This document shows positions 48,149-57,466 of a DNA stretch of 64,000 nt, piece by piece; positions within the stretch are counted from its first letter, which is position 1, and every line of letters begins with the position of its first letter. The DNA is from Duganella fentianensis (GTDB taxonomy: Bacteria; Pseudomonadota; Gammaproteobacteria; Burkholderiales; Burkholderiaceae_D), in assembly GCF_009857835.1 (NCBI RefSeq), contig NZ_WWCL01000002.1, forward strand, positions 806,001 to 870,000, given 5' to 3'. Under the pieces are notes generated by a model. That model saw only the letters and a program-made list of their open reading frames with translations, ran no database searches and was not told the DNA's origin. The translations under genes were made by a program, and so were the position numbers.

Positions 48149-51100
48149 TCAGGCCGGATTGTTGAAGGCGCGGGCTGCGCCATCGAGCAGCAACTGGCGG
48201 AAAGCCGTGGCCGCTACCGGCCGGCTGAAGTAATAGCCCTGGATTTCATCGCAGTGGTGCTCGTGCAGATAGCTGAGCTGTTCTATGGTTTCTACCCCTT
48301 CGGCGATGGTGCGCATGCCCAGGCTGCGTGCCATCTGGATGATGGCGTTGACGATGGCACGGTCCTCGGCGTCGGTAGTGATGTCGCGCACGAAGGACTG
48401 GTCGATCTTGAGCTTGTAGGCCATGAATTTCTTCAGATGGCTGAGCGAAGAATAGCCCGTACCGAAATCGTCTATCGACATGCGTACGCCACGTTCATGC
48501 AGATTGTTCATCATGGCGATGGCGCCCTGCGGATCGTTGGCAGCAACGGCTTCCGTCAGCTCCAGTTCCAGATATTCGGCCGGCAAGCCTTCTTCCTGCA
48601 GGATGCGGGTGATCAGCTTGGGCAGGTCGGTATTGCGGAACTGCACGGCTGACAGGTTGACGGCCATGGTCACGGGCGGCAGCCCCTCGGCACGCCAGCG
48701 GACGGCCTGACGCACGGCTTCGCGCAGTACCCAGGCCCCTATGCTCTGTATCAGCCCGCTTTCCTCGGCGGCCGGTATGAACTCGGCCGGCGACACATTG
48801 CCCAGCTCCGGCGACTCCCAGCGCAGCAGTGCTTCGGCGCCGATGATGGCACGTTCGCGCAGCGCCACCTGCGGCTGGTAGACCACATGCAGCTGCTTGC
48901 GTTCGATGGCGTAGCGCAGCGCATTTACCAGCTGCAGATGGCGCGCCGCGCGCTGCTGCACGGCGCTGGTGAAGAAGCAGATGCCCTGGCGGCCCGTGCG
49001 TTTGGCCTGATACATGGCGGCATCGGCCCGCTGCAGCAGGGTTTCGATATCATCGCCGTCGGCCGGGTAGGTAGCCACGCCCAGCGAGGCCGTCACTTTC
49101 AGATCATGGTGGCCGATACGGAAAGGCTGGATGCTGAGGTCCAGCAGCTTCTGCGCCACGCTGGCCACTTCATCTTCATTCAAGCCTTGCAGCACGAAGA
49201 TGAATTCATCGCCGCCCAGTCTGGCGACCATATCCTGTTCGCGCATGGCCGAGCGCAGGCGCTGGGCCAGTTCGCACAGCAGCTGGTCGCCCACGCTGTG
49301 ACCGAGCGAATCGTTGATGTCCTTGAAGTGGTCAAGATCCAGCAGCAGCAGGGCCAGTGTGCTGTGCTGGCGGCGTGCCAGCGCCAGTGCCATGTGCGCA
49401 TGCTCCTGCAGCTGGGTGCGGTTAGGCAGGCCCGTCATGGCATCGAAGTGGGCCAGATACTGGATGCGCTCGTTGGCCAGCCGGCGCTCCGTCACATCGC
49501 GCGTAATCCCCAGCAGCATGCGCTCCTGTCCCTGTGCGTTGTCCATGGGCGCAGCATGGGTTTCCAGCCAGCGCTGCACGCCTTGCAAGCCCTGTATGCG
49601 GAATTCCAGATGGCCACTTTCGCCCGCCATCACGCGCTGCAGCAGCATGGCGAAGGCGTCACGGTATTCGGGCAGGATCAGCTGCTCGGGCGTGGTCTGT
49701 TTGAGCTGTTCCAGGCTGGCCGCTTCCAGCATGCGCAGGCCGGCTGCATTGATATCCTGGAACTGGCCACCGGCATCGATCAGCATCACGCACTCGGGCT
49801 CGGTTTCAATGATGGTGCGCAGCCGCTGTTCACTCTTGCGCAGGTTTTCTTCCGTGCGTTTGCGGGCCTGCTGGTGGTCGAAGTTTTTCAGTGCAAATTC
49901 GATATCGAGCCGCATTTCCATCAGCAGGTTCTGGGCATCTTCGTCGAAGGCATGGCGGGTGTCGGAATACACCGAGAGGATGGCCACCACCTTGCCCTGG
50001 CGCCGCAGCGGAATGGCAGTGGAAGCGGCCCAGCCGAATTCGGCGGCGCGGCTGTGCCACAGGCTGGTCTCTTCGGCATTCATGAAATCCTGACACCAGT
50101 AGGGTTCGCCGCTACGGTAGGACAGTCCGGCCGGACCGCGGCCTTCCGGCAGGTCGGCGCTCAGCGACAGCTTGACCTGTTCCAGATACTTGGTGCCCAC
50201 CCCGGCCCAGGCCAGCGGCGCCAGCGTGTGCAGGGCGCTATCGACCGCGCCTATCCAGGCCAGCGACATGCCGCCATGGTTCACGATGGCATCGCAGATA
50301 TTCTGGAATAATTCGTGTTCCGAACGGCAGCGCACAATGGCCTGATTGCACTGGCTCAGGGCCATATACAGCCGGCTCAGGCGGTGCGTACGTTCCTGTG
50401 CTGCGCGCCGTTCCTGTTCCAGCCGGGACAGGTTGCGCTGCATTTCGCCCAGCCAGCCCCATACGGTATCGCGCGAGGCCGGCGGCACCACCAGCGGCGG
50501 ATCGAGCTCGCCCTTGCCCAGCCGGCTGATGCTGAGCTGGAGCTGGTCGACCTTGCAGCCCAGGGCGGTGTCCAGACTGCGCTTGGTGCGCCACAGCATG
50601 AGCAGCAGGCCGAAGGCACTGAGGCCGAATACGATGCGGGCCAGCAGGGCATCGTTGGCGGCCAGCCTGACTTCCGTGCGGGTGCGCTGCTCGACGCTGT
50701 AGCTGACCTGGCCTATGGGCGACATGATGCGTGCCTTGGCGTGGTGGTAGTACTGGTTGTGCAGCATCAGCATGGCCTGCTGCAGCGCCTCGGGGCTGAC
50801 ATCGCTGCGGTCGCGGATGCCGATGGCATTGCGTTCTATGGTGGAGAGGCGGTCCGATTCGCGCTTGGACTGGGCCAGCAGTTCCATCTCTTCATCAGTA
50901 AAGCCGGCCGCCCGCATCATGTCCAGCAAGGGCACGGCCGTTTCCGAGGGGCGCGGCCGGTGCTGGCCATCGAGCACCAGATCCCAGTACACGTCTTCAT
51001 AGCGCTGCGGGCGCGCCACGCGGCCATCGCGGATATCGAGGATTTCCTGATACTGGGTGCGGAAATGCGGTTCGCCCGTGATGATGTAGCTGCGCGCCAT

Positions 51101-51298
51101 GCGCGTCAGGTCGTCGGAGGAGTGGCGCAGTTCTTCCACCAGTGCCTGCGACTGGAAGCGCCGTTCGTTGGCCCGGTCGATGCGCTTTTCCGTCCACACA
51201 TAGGCAACAAATGTCAGTGCGGCAACTATAATGAGGCCAACGCAATAGTTGAGGAAGCTGGTGAATTGCGGCGGCTGGCGTTTGTCTGACACGGGCAT
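48149..51298 (-). CDS. Large membrane GAF-PAS-GGDEF-EAL cyclic di-GMP enzyme
   Basis: The protein has 1049 residues: a first span (about 18-38), an extracytoplasmic helical domain of about 190 residues, a second span (about 222-240), a linker, a GAF domain (about 325-475), a coiled linker, a PAS domain (about 490-610), a GGDEF domain with intact LGGDEF, and an EAL domain with EALLRW, AVNLSAVQF, LELTEA, DDFGTGYSS, LKIDQSF and AEGVE. Both catalytic halves look complete. It should link an outside and an inside signal to c-di-GMP level; the signals are unknown. The ATG at 51298 is preferred, as the longer frame needs a TTG start. It is divergent from thrC. Confidence 0.92.
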   Translation of the reverse strand: MPVSDKRQPPQFTSFLNYCVGLIIVAALTFVAYVWTEKRIDRANERRFQSQALVEELRHSSDDLTRMARSYIITGEPHFRTQYQEILDIRDGRVARPQRYEDVYWDLVLDGQHRPRPSETAVPLLDMMRAAGFTDEEMELLAQSKRESDRLSTIERNAIGIRDRSDVSPEALQQAMLMLHNQYYHHAKARIMSPIGQVSYSVEQRTRTEVRLAANDALLARIVFGLSAFGLLLMLWRTKRSLDTALGCKVDQLQLSISRLGKGELDPPLVVPPASRDTVWGWLGEMQRNLSRLEQERRAAQERTHRLSRLYMALSQCNQAIVRCRSEHELFQNICDAIVNHGGMSLAWIGAVDSALHTLAPLAWAGVGTKYLEQVKLSLSADLPEGRGPAGLSYRSGEPYWCQDFMNAEETSLWHSRAAEFGWAASTAIPLRRQGKVVAILSVYSDTRHAFDEDAQNLLMEMRLDIEFALKNFDHQQARKRTEENLRKSEQRLRTIIETEPECVMLIDAGGQFQDINAAGLRMLEAASLEQLKQTTPEQLILPEYRDAFAMLLQRVMAGESGHLEFRIQGLQGVQRWLETHAAPMDNAQGQERMLLGITRDVTERRLANERIQYLAHFDAMTGLPNRTQLQEHAHMALALARRQHSTLALLLLDLDHFKDINDSLGHSVGDQLLCELAQRLRSAMREQDMVARLGGDEFIFVLQGLNEDEVASVAQKLLDLSIQPFRIGHHDLKVTASLGVATYPADGDDIETLLQRADAAMYQAKRTGRQGICFFTSAVQQRAARHLQLVNALRYAIERKQLHVVYQPQVALRERAIIGAEALLRWESPELGNVSPAEFIPAAEESGLIQSIGAWVLREAVRQAVRWRAEGLPPVTMAVNLSAVQFRNTDLPKLITRILQEEGLPAEYLELELTEAVAANDPQGAIAMMNNLHERGVRMSIDDFGTGYSSLSHLKKFMAYKLKIDQSFVRDITTDAEDRAIVNAIIQMARSLGMRTIAEGVETIEQLSYLHEHHCDEIQGYYFSRPVAATAFRQLLLDGAARAFNNPA

Positions 51299-51432
51299 TG
51301 GGGGTCGAAAGCAAGCTGAACAGGAGTGCGCAACCCTTAGTATAGGGGCTGCAAGTAACAAATTGCCAGCATTCTGCGGAGTTGGGCTGCAGATAATACA
51401 ACGTCAATTTCACGGTCTGGCCCCGGGCGCAC

Positions 51433-51438
51433 TATAAT
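51433..51438 (+). promoter_or_regulatory. -10 element of the thrC operon
   Basis: A perfect TATAAT lies 60 bases before thrC. The -35 is weak (TTTCAC, spacing 19). It is the best core promoter element in the gap to the divergent gene. Confidence 0.5.
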
Positions 51439-51498
51439 AACCGCTCGCTATGTACCGTTCTGCCAATTTGCCGTAAGCTCAACCGGACTTTCCTACCT

Positions 51499-52977
51499 AT
51501 GCAATACGTGTCTACCCGCGCCGCCGCGTCGGCCGCTGCTTCCTCTACCCAACAATTTTCCGACATTCTGCTGGGCGGTCTGGCCGCTGATGGCGGCCTG
51601 TTCCTGCCGACTGCCTATCCGCAGGTAACTGGCGACGAGCTCAACGCATGGCGCGAGCTGTCGTATGCCGATCTGGCTTTCCAGATACTGAAGAAGTTTG
51701 CCACCGATATACCGGAAGCAGATCTGCGCGCCCTGACGGCCAAGACCTATACCAAGGAAGTCTATAAAAACACCCGCGCCGGCGAGAAAGCCAGCCAGAT
51801 CACGCCGCTGCGCGTGCTGGAAGAACGTGCGGATGGCAGCAAGCTGGTGCTGCAGGCGCTGTCCAACGGGCCGACGCTGGCTTTCAAGGACATGGCCATG
51901 CAGTTGCTGGGCAATCTGTTCGAATACGCGCTGGCCAAGCAGGACGAGCAGCTCAACATTTTCGGCGCCACCTCGGGCGATACCGGTAGTGCGGCCGAAT
52001 ACGCCATGCGCGGCAAGCAAGGCGTACGCGTATTCATGCTGTCGCCGCACAAGAAAATGAGCGCCTTCCAGACCGCCCAGATGTTCAGCCTGCAGGACCC
52101 GAATATCTACAACATCGCCCTGGAAGGGGTGTTCGACGATGCGCAGGACATGGTCAAAGCCGTGTCCAACGATCTGGAATTCAAGCGCCGCTACAAGATC
52201 GGCACCGTCAATTCCATCAACTGGGCCCGCGTGGTGGCACAGGTGGTGTACTACTTCCGCGGCTATCTGTCGGCCACGACTTCCAATGAACAGAAGGTAT
52301 CGTTCACCGTCCCGTCGGGTAACTTCGGCAATATCTGCGCTGGTCACATCGCCCGCATGATGGGCCTGCCGATCGACAAGCTGGTGGCTGCCACCAACGA
52401 AAACGACGTGCTCGACGAATTCTTCCGCACCGGCGTCTACCGCGTGCGCAAATCGGCCGAGACCTACCACACCAGCAGCCCGTCGATGGACATCTCCAAG
52501 GCGTCCAACTTCGAACGCTTCATCTACGATCTGGTGGGCCGCGATGGCGACCGCACCCGCGCGCTGTTCCAGAAAGTCGAAAGCCATGGCGGCTTCGACC
52601 TGTCCGGCAAGCCGGGCAGCGATGGCGACGAATTCAAGCTGGTGGCCAAATATGGCTTCAAATCGGGCAAATCCACCCATGCCGACCGTCTCGATACCAT
52701 CCGCGACGTGGCCGATGACTACGGCATCGTGATCGACACCCACACGGCAGACGGCATCAAGGTCGCACGTGAATACCTCGAACCGGGCGTCACCATGATC
52801 GTGCTGGAAACGGCGCTGGCCGCCAAGTTCAACGAAACCATACTGGAAGCGCTGGGTCAGGATGCCGAACGTCCGGCCGGCTTCGAGAACATCGAAGATC
52901 TGCCGCAGAAATTCGTGGTGATGCCGGTCGATGTGCAGAAGCTCAAAGACTACATCGCCGCCAATACCGGCCTGTAA
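51499..52977 (+). CDS. thrC: Threonine synthase
   Basis: A PLP enzyme of 492 residues that turns O-phosphohomoserine into threonine. Marks are the N-terminal YVSTRAAASAAASS and LAADGGLFLP region, the PLP lysine in NGPTLAFKDMAMQLLGN, ATSGDTGSAAEYA, and the phosphate loop PSGNFGNICAGH. The length fits the long (type 2) threonine synthases of Proteobacteria. In many Betaproteobacteria hom precedes thrC; here the upstream gene is an unrelated divergent c-di-GMP enzyme, so hom lies elsewhere. Downstream moeA follows after 13 bases, an order common in this class. Confidence 0.96.
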   Translation: MQYVSTRAAASAAASSTQQFSDILLGGLAADGGLFLPTAYPQVTGDELNAWRELSYADLAFQILKKFATDIPEADLRALTAKTYTKEVYKNTRAGEKASQITPLRVLEERADGSKLVLQALSNGPTLAFKDMAMQLLGNLFEYALAKQDEQLNIFGATSGDTGSAAEYAMRGKQGVRVFMLSPHKKMSAFQTAQMFSLQDPNIYNIALEGVFDDAQDMVKAVSNDLEFKRRYKIGTVNSINWARVVAQVVYYFRGYLSATTSNEQKVSFTVPSGNFGNICAGHIARMMGLPIDKLVAATNENDVLDEFFRTGVYRVRKSAETYHTSSPSMDISKASNFERFIYDLVGRDGDRTRALFQKVESHGGFDLSGKPGSDGDEFKLVAKYGFKSGKSTHADRLDTIRDVADDYGIVIDTHTADGIKVAREYLEPGVTMIVLETALAAKFNETILEALGQDAERPAGFENIEDLPQKFVVMPVDVQKLKDYIAANTGL

Positions 52978-52990
52978 TCGGGATACCCGC

Positions 52991-54211
52991 ATGAGCAGCT
53001 ACCAGCCCCCAGCCATGTTATCCGTCAGCCAGGCCTTGCAGCTGATGGCCTCGGCCGCCCGTGTGGCGGACGAGGTCGAGCAGGTACCTACGCTGGCCGC
53101 CAACGGCCGCGTGCTGGCCGAGGCACAGGTGTCCGGCATGAATGTGCCGGCCATGGATAACACCCAGATGGATGGCTATGCCGTGCGGGCCGCCGATTGC
53201 GCCAGCGGCAGCGCCAGCTTGCCCGTTTCCCAGCGCATCCCGGCCGGCCATGTGGGTACTGAACTGGCAGCAGGGACGGCCGCAAGGATCTTTACCGGCG
53301 CGATGATACCGGCCGGTGCCGATGCCGTGGTGATGCAGGAGCAGTGCGAATTCAAGGATGGCGTAGTCACCGTCAACCACACGCCCAAGGCGGGCGAGTG
53401 GATACGCCGCGCCGGCGAAGATATCCGTGATGGCGCCGTGATTCTGCCGGCCGGTACCCGTTTGCGCAGCCAGGAACTGGGGCTGGCCGCATCCGTCGGG
53501 CTGGCGCAGTTGCCGGTGCGGCGCAAGCTGCGCGTGGCCGTGTTCTTTACCGGCGACGAGCTGACCATGCCGGGCGAGCCGCTGGCGCCCGGTGCGATCT
53601 ACAATTCCAACCGTTTTACCATCCGCGCCTTGCTGGAAAATCTGGGCTGCGAAATCAGCGATTTCGGCATCGTGCCCGATACGCTGGCCGCGACCCGCTC
53701 CGTGCTGCGCGCGTCGGCCCAGGCGCATGATCTGATCATCACCTCGGGCGGCGTGTCGGTGGGCGAGGAAGACCATATCAAGCCGGCGGTGGAAGCGGAA
53801 GGGCGCCTGAATATGTGGCAGATCGCCGTCAAGCCGGGCAAGCCGCTGGCTTTCGGCGAAGTCGGGCAGGCCTTCTTTGTGGGCCTGCCGGGCAATCCCG
53901 TCTCGAGCTTTATTACTTTCCTGATGTTTGTGCGGCCCTTCATCCTGCGCCTGCAGGGTGTGCAGCACGGGCTGGCACCGCGCGCCTACACCATGCGGGC
54001 CGATTTCGACTGGCCCAAGGCTGACCGCCGCAACGAATTCCTGCGCGTGCGCCTGAATGCCGGGGGTGGTCTGGAACGCTTTTCCAACCAGAGTTCCGGC
54101 GTGCTCACTTCGACTGTCTGGGGCGATGGCGTAGTCGACAATCCGCCCGGACAGGCCATAGCACGCGGCGATAGCGTGCGATTTATACCGTTTAGCGAGT
54201 TAATGTACTGA
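52991..54211 (+). CDS. moeA: Molybdopterin molybdenumtransferase
   Basis: The 406-residue protein inserts molybdate into adenylated molybdopterin. Family marks: AMDNTQMDGYAVRA near residue 55, PAGTAARIFTGAMIPAGADA-type segment (TAARIFTGAMIPAGADAVVM), RAGEDIRDG, the MoCF-biosynth domain with FFTGDEL and TSGGVSVGEEDHIK, and GLPGNPVSSF. The frame could start at 52931 but that overlaps thrC; the ATG at 52991 gives the expected N-terminus. It overlaps moaD by one base (TGATG). It feeds enzymes such as the nitrate reductase whose genes begin this window. Confidence 0.95.
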   Translation: MSSYQPPAMLSVSQALQLMASAARVADEVEQVPTLAANGRVLAEAQVSGMNVPAMDNTQMDGYAVRAADCASGSASLPVSQRIPAGHVGTELAAGTAARIFTGAMIPAGADAVVMQEQCEFKDGVVTVNHTPKAGEWIRRAGEDIRDGAVILPAGTRLRSQELGLAASVGLAQLPVRRKLRVAVFFTGDELTMPGEPLAPGAIYNSNRFTIRALLENLGCEISDFGIVPDTLAATRSVLRASAQAHDLIITSGGVSVGEEDHIKPAVEAEGRLNMWQIAVKPGKPLAFGEVGQAFFVGLPGNPVSSFITFLMFVRPFILRLQGVQHGLAPRAYTMRADFDWPKADRRNEFLRVRLNAGGGLERFSNQSSGVLTSTVWGDGVVDNPPGQAIARGDSVRFIPFSELMY

Positions 54212-54465
54212 TGTCCGTCACCGTAAAATTCTTTGCCAGCGTGCGTGAAGCGCTGGGTGCTTCGTCCGAAGTGCTGCAACTGCCGGCCGGTGTGGTCACC
54301 GTGGGCGCGCTGCGCGACCATCTGGCCGCGCGCGGCGACGTGTGGCAGCAGGCGCTGGGCAATCCGGCACTGCGCATGGCCTGCAATCAGGTGATGTGCG
54401 ATGCCGCGACTGCCCTGAATGATGGCGCAGAAGTGGCGTTCTTCCCGCCCGTGACGGGCGGCTGA
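54211..54465 (+). CDS. moaD: Molybdopterin synthase small (sulfur carrier) subunit
   Basis: A ubiquitin-fold protein of 84 residues ending in TGG; the terminal glycine is thiocarboxylated and gives sulfur to molybdopterin. The sequence starts VTVKFFASVREALGAS, typical of MoaD. It overlaps the moeA stop by one base, so the two are translationally coupled. The large subunit gene moaE, which often follows, is replaced here by a flavoprotein gene that starts immediately after this stop. Confidence 0.95.
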   Translation: MSVTVKFFASVREALGASSEVLQLPAGVVTVGALRDHLAARGDVWQQALGNPALRMACNQVMCDAATALNDGAEVAFFPPVTGG

Positions 54466-55719
54466 ATGGCGCAGCAGGCAGCACACACGGCTAGCCCGGC
54501 AGGCCTGCGGGTGGCCGTGGTCGGCGGCGGGCCTGCCGGCCTGATGGCCGCACAGCAGCTGGCACTGGCCGGCGTGCAGGTCGATCTGTACGATGCCATG
54601 CCTTCGGTCGGCCGTAAATTCCTGCTGGCCGGACGGGGCGGCATGAATATCACGCACGCCGAACCGTATGCCCAGTTTGTCACCCGCTATGGCGCCAGCG
54701 CGGTGCCGCTGCGCCCCATGCTCGATGCCTTCGGCCCGCAGGCCGTGCGCGACTGGGTGCATGGTCTGGGCCTCGAAACCTTTGTCGGCACTTCGGGCCG
54801 GGTATTCCCCACCGATATGAAAGCAGCGCCGCTGCTGCGTGCCTGGCTGCACCGTCTGCGTGTCGCGGGCGTGCAGTTCCATATGCGCCACCGCTGGCTG
54901 GGCTGGCGCGACGGCGCACTGCTGCTGCAAGGGCCCGAGGGCGAAGTGCTGGTGCAGGCCGATGCCGTGGTGCTGGCACTGGGTGGCGGCAGCTGGGCGC
55001 GGCTAGGTTCGGATGGCAGCTGGCTGCCAGTGCTGGTCCGGCACGGCGTGGCAGTGGCGCCGCTACAGCCGGCCAATTGCGGCTTCGATGTGGACTGGAG
55101 CAGCCACTTCAGCGCACGCTATGCGGGCGAACCTCTGACCACGGTGGCGATAGCTGCGCGTACAGCCGACGCTACCATGGCTTACCGCCAGGGCCAGTTC
55201 GTGGTCACGGCGGGCGGTGTCGAGGGCAGCCTGATTTACGCACTATCGGCCGCGCTGCGCGAGCAGATCAACGCCGATGGTCATGCCACCATCTATCTCG
55301 ATCTGCTGCCCGATTTTAGCGCCGAGCGTGTGCTGGCCGAAGTGCAGCGCCCGCGTGGCGCCCGTTCCATGGCCAGCCATCTGCAGAGCCGGCTCGGCAT
55401 TAAGGGCGTGAAAGCAGGTTTGCTGCGCGAATGCCTGAGCAAGGAAGCGTACGCCGATACGGCAATGCTGGCGCAGGCCATCAAGCGGCTGCCGCTGCGT
55501 TTGCTGCGGCCGCGGCCTATCGATGAAGCCATCAGCAGCGCCGGCGGGGTGCGCTGGGAGGCATTGCAAGGCTGCATGCTGGCGGCCTTGCCTGGTGTCT
55601 TCGTGGCCGGTGAAATGGTGGACTGGGAGGCACCCACGGGGGGCTATCTGCTGACCGCCTGTCTGGCCGGTGGCCAGGCTGCAGCGCGCGATGCGCTGCA
55701 ATGGCTGGCGGCGCGCTGA
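54466..55719 (+). CDS. FAD-dependent flavoprotein of the HI0933/TIGR03862 type
   Basis: The protein has 417 residues. A dinucleotide-binding motif (VAVVGGGPAGLMAAQQLAL) begins near residue 15, followed by the family segment VGRKFLLAGRGGMNITH, SGRVFPTDMKA, LALGGGSWARLGSDGSW and a C-terminal FAD stretch (GVFVAGEMVDWEAPTGGYLL). Proteins of this type (TIGR03862, related to BaiN) are predicted oxidoreductases with unknown substrate. It starts directly at the moaD stop, so it is translated from the same message. A tie to molybdopterin or sulfur transfer is possible from position only. Confidence 0.87.
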   Translation: MAQQAAHTASPAGLRVAVVGGGPAGLMAAQQLALAGVQVDLYDAMPSVGRKFLLAGRGGMNITHAEPYAQFVTRYGASAVPLRPMLDAFGPQAVRDWVHGLGLETFVGTSGRVFPTDMKAAPLLRAWLHRLRVAGVQFHMRHRWLGWRDGALLLQGPEGEVLVQADAVVLALGGGSWARLGSDGSWLPVLVRHGVAVAPLQPANCGFDVDWSSHFSARYAGEPLTTVAIAARTADATMAYRQGQFVVTAGGVEGSLIYALSAALREQINADGHATIYLDLLPDFSAERVLAEVQRPRGARSMASHLQSRLGIKGVKAGLLRECLSKEAYADTAMLAQAIKRLPLRLLRPRPIDEAISSAGGVRWEALQGCMLAALPGVFVAGEMVDWEAPTGGYLLTACLAGGQAAARDALQWLAAR

Positions 55720-55755
55720 CCGTCGGTCTATTCTAAGACCGGCTAAGTCCGGCCG

Positions 55756-55779
55756 CTGTCCGGCAGCACAGCCGGACAG
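55756..55779. terminator. Hairpin between the flavoprotein and DUF2807 genes
   Basis: CTGTCCGGC pairs perfectly with GCCGGACAG (9 bp) around a 6-base loop between two convergent genes. It lacks a T run; probably a bidirectional terminator. Confidence 0.6.
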
Positions 55780-55780
55780 G

Positions 55781-56587
55781 CTATTCCCAGCTTACATCGC
55801 CGGAACCGTTGCGGTCCACGGTACGCTGGTCGGGACGGCCCAGCACCAGCACATCGCCGCTGCCGCGCAACGTCAGGTCGGCGCTGCGGCGGGCAAATAC
55901 CTGGCTGCCGCCCGAGCCGCGCTGGTTCAGCACCACTTTATCGGCGCTCAGATGGCGCGCGTCGAGGTCGCCCGAGCCGGTCACTTCGGCATTCAGATCC
56001 TTGCAGCTGCCGGCAGCTGTCAGCATGCCCGAGCCTATCATTTCCAGCGTAACGTGATCGCTATTGCCGGCATTCAGATTCAGATGGCCGCTGCCATGGA
56101 TACCGGCCGTGAGCGTGCGGTAGCGTCCGCTGAAATCCAGATTGCCGGAACCGTGCAGCTGCAAGTCCAGCTTGTCGCCGCTAAAGCCCTGCACGCGGGT
56201 TTCGCCGCTGCTGTTGACCACCAGTTCCTGCAGATCGGGCAGTACCAGTTCTACCCGCAGGCGGTGGCGCGGATTGAGCAGCATGCCCTTGGTGCCGATG
56301 TGTAGCTCGCTGCCGTCCTGTATGGTTTCGATATTTGCCAGTGAACGCTGCTCGCCCCGTACTTTCAGGCTGGCCGGCTGGCCCTGGGCGAGGATCAGAT
56401 CGATGGGGCCATTGATTTCGACGGTATGGGCCATGCCGTCTATCGGCCGGGTTTCGCCGGCCAGCGCGCGCCCGGCCGAACTGGCGGGGCTGGTAGTGCC
56501 ATAAGCCTTGAGCATGGAGTAGCTGATGCCGATCAGCACAAACGCCAGTAACAGCAGGCTGGTCGCGATTTTAAGCAGTGAGCGCAT
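55781..56587 (-). CDS. DUF2807 (head GIN domain) protein
   Basis: The protein has 268 residues. One N-terminal hydrophobic span (LLKIATSLLLLAFVLIGISY) anchors or exports it; the rest is a repetitive beta-helix-like domain with recurring GSG units (LHGSGNLDFSG, IHGSGHLNLNAG, VTGSGDLDARHL, LRGSGDVLVLG), the mark of DUF2807. The domain probably lies in the periplasm and has an adhesin-like right-handed helix, but no function is established. It starts 11 bases after the DUF1700 gene, so they form an operon. An AGGA site precedes the start. Confidence 0.88.
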   Translation of the reverse strand: MRSLLKIATSLLLLAFVLIGISYSMLKAYGTTSPASSAGRALAGETRPIDGMAHTVEINGPIDLILAQGQPASLKVRGEQRSLANIETIQDGSELHIGTKGMLLNPRHRLRVELVLPDLQELVVNSSGETRVQGFSGDKLDLQLHGSGNLDFSGRYRTLTAGIHGSGHLNLNAGNSDHVTLEMIGSGMLTAAGSCKDLNAEVTGSGDLDARHLSADKVVLNQRGSGGSQVFARRSADLTLRGSGDVLVLGRPDQRTVDRNGSGDVSWE

Positions 56588-56598
56588 GACAGTGTTTC

Positions 56599-57435
56599 CT
56601 ATTGGCCGCGCAGCAGCGAGAGGTTGGCGGCGGCGTAGCGTTTCAGGCCGGTCATCGTGTAGCGGCTCAGCACTACGCCGAGCAGGCAGAAGCCTATGCC
56701 GCCCAGGATCAGGCCGAAGCCGATCAGGCTCTGGGTGGTGCGGGCGCCGCTATCGAAGTCGGTGGTGATGTGCAGATCGCCGGCGGCAACGGCCTCGGCA
56801 CGGTTGAGCAGGCGGCCGCCCCGGCTCAGATTGTCGTCCGTGTTCTGGCTGCGCGGCGATTCCGTATCCTGATGCAGTTGCACGCCCATGCTATCGATGG
56901 ACATGCGCCAGCCTTCGCCGGCCTGCTGTTCCTCGTCGGTGTCGAAGTGGCTGCTGGTATAGGCCATCACATGGCGTAGCGGGCCTTCCAGCGCCAGTTC
57001 GTTCTGGCCTGACAGGCCGCTGGAAACCAGGGCGATACCGCCGATGTAAAACGCGAACGCCGAGATATACACGGCGCCCAGCAGGCAGGCGTAGACGGCG
57101 GCGGGGATGACCATGAACAGGTTGAACAGGGCCAGTCCGACGAGCGAGCCCAGCATGCGCAGCAGGTGGAAGGGGCGTTTCTTCGGGCTGGCATCGGCAG
57201 CCGGCTGGCCGTTCTGCGCTTGATTGAGCTGGGCGTCCAGATGGGCGGCCGTGCGCAGGGCCATGGCGACCTGGCGTGGCGGCTCCAGTTCCTGATAGAT
57301 TTCGCTTTCGCTACGGCCGGCCACCAGCCCGTCGATGTAGCGTTGTTCATAGTCGGCCAGCGTGGCCGCCACCGTATGGGGTGGCAGACCCTGCAGCGCA
57401 AGTCTGAGTTGTTCGAGGTATGCCTGCTTGTTCAT
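56599..57435 (-). CDS. DUF1700 (HAAS-type) membrane protein
   Basis: The protein has 278 residues. The N-terminal helical part (MNKQAYLEQLRLALQGLPPH, then YEQRYIDGLVAGRSESEIY) matches the HAAS/DUF1700 signature. Two hydrophobic segments follow near 105-155 (LVGLALFNLFMVIPAAVYAC, VYISAFAFYIGGIALVSS) and another near the C-terminus (LIGFGLILGGIGFCLLGVVL). DUF1700 genes are commonly paired with PadR regulators and DUF2807/DUF4097-type genes; the PadR gene is missing here. The ATG at 57435 gives the family N-terminus. A LacI-type palindrome lies 20 bases upstream. Function unknown, perhaps an envelope sensor. Confidence 0.85.
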   Translation of the reverse strand: MNKQAYLEQLRLALQGLPPHTVAATLADYEQRYIDGLVAGRSESEIYQELEPPRQVAMALRTAAHLDAQLNQAQNGQPAADASPKKRPFHLLRMLGSLVGLALFNLFMVIPAAVYACLLGAVYISAFAFYIGGIALVSSGLSGQNELALEGPLRHVMAYTSSHFDTDEEQQAGEGWRMSIDSMGVQLHQDTESPRSQNTDDNLSRGGRLLNRAEAVAAGDLHITTDFDSGARTTQSLIGFGLILGGIGFCLLGVVLSRYTMTGLKRYAAANLSLLRGQ

Positions 57436-57454
57436 AGCGTCTTCGTGGTGCGTA

Positions 57455-57466
57455 GCAAACGTTTGC
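57455..57466. promoter_or_regulatory. LacI-type operator palindrome before the DUF1700 gene
   Basis: GCAAACGTTTGC, with the central CpG typical of LacI/PurR-family sites, lies 20 bases before the DUF1700 start. The rest of the gap from 57436 to 57580 shows no other clear signal. Confidence 0.4.
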
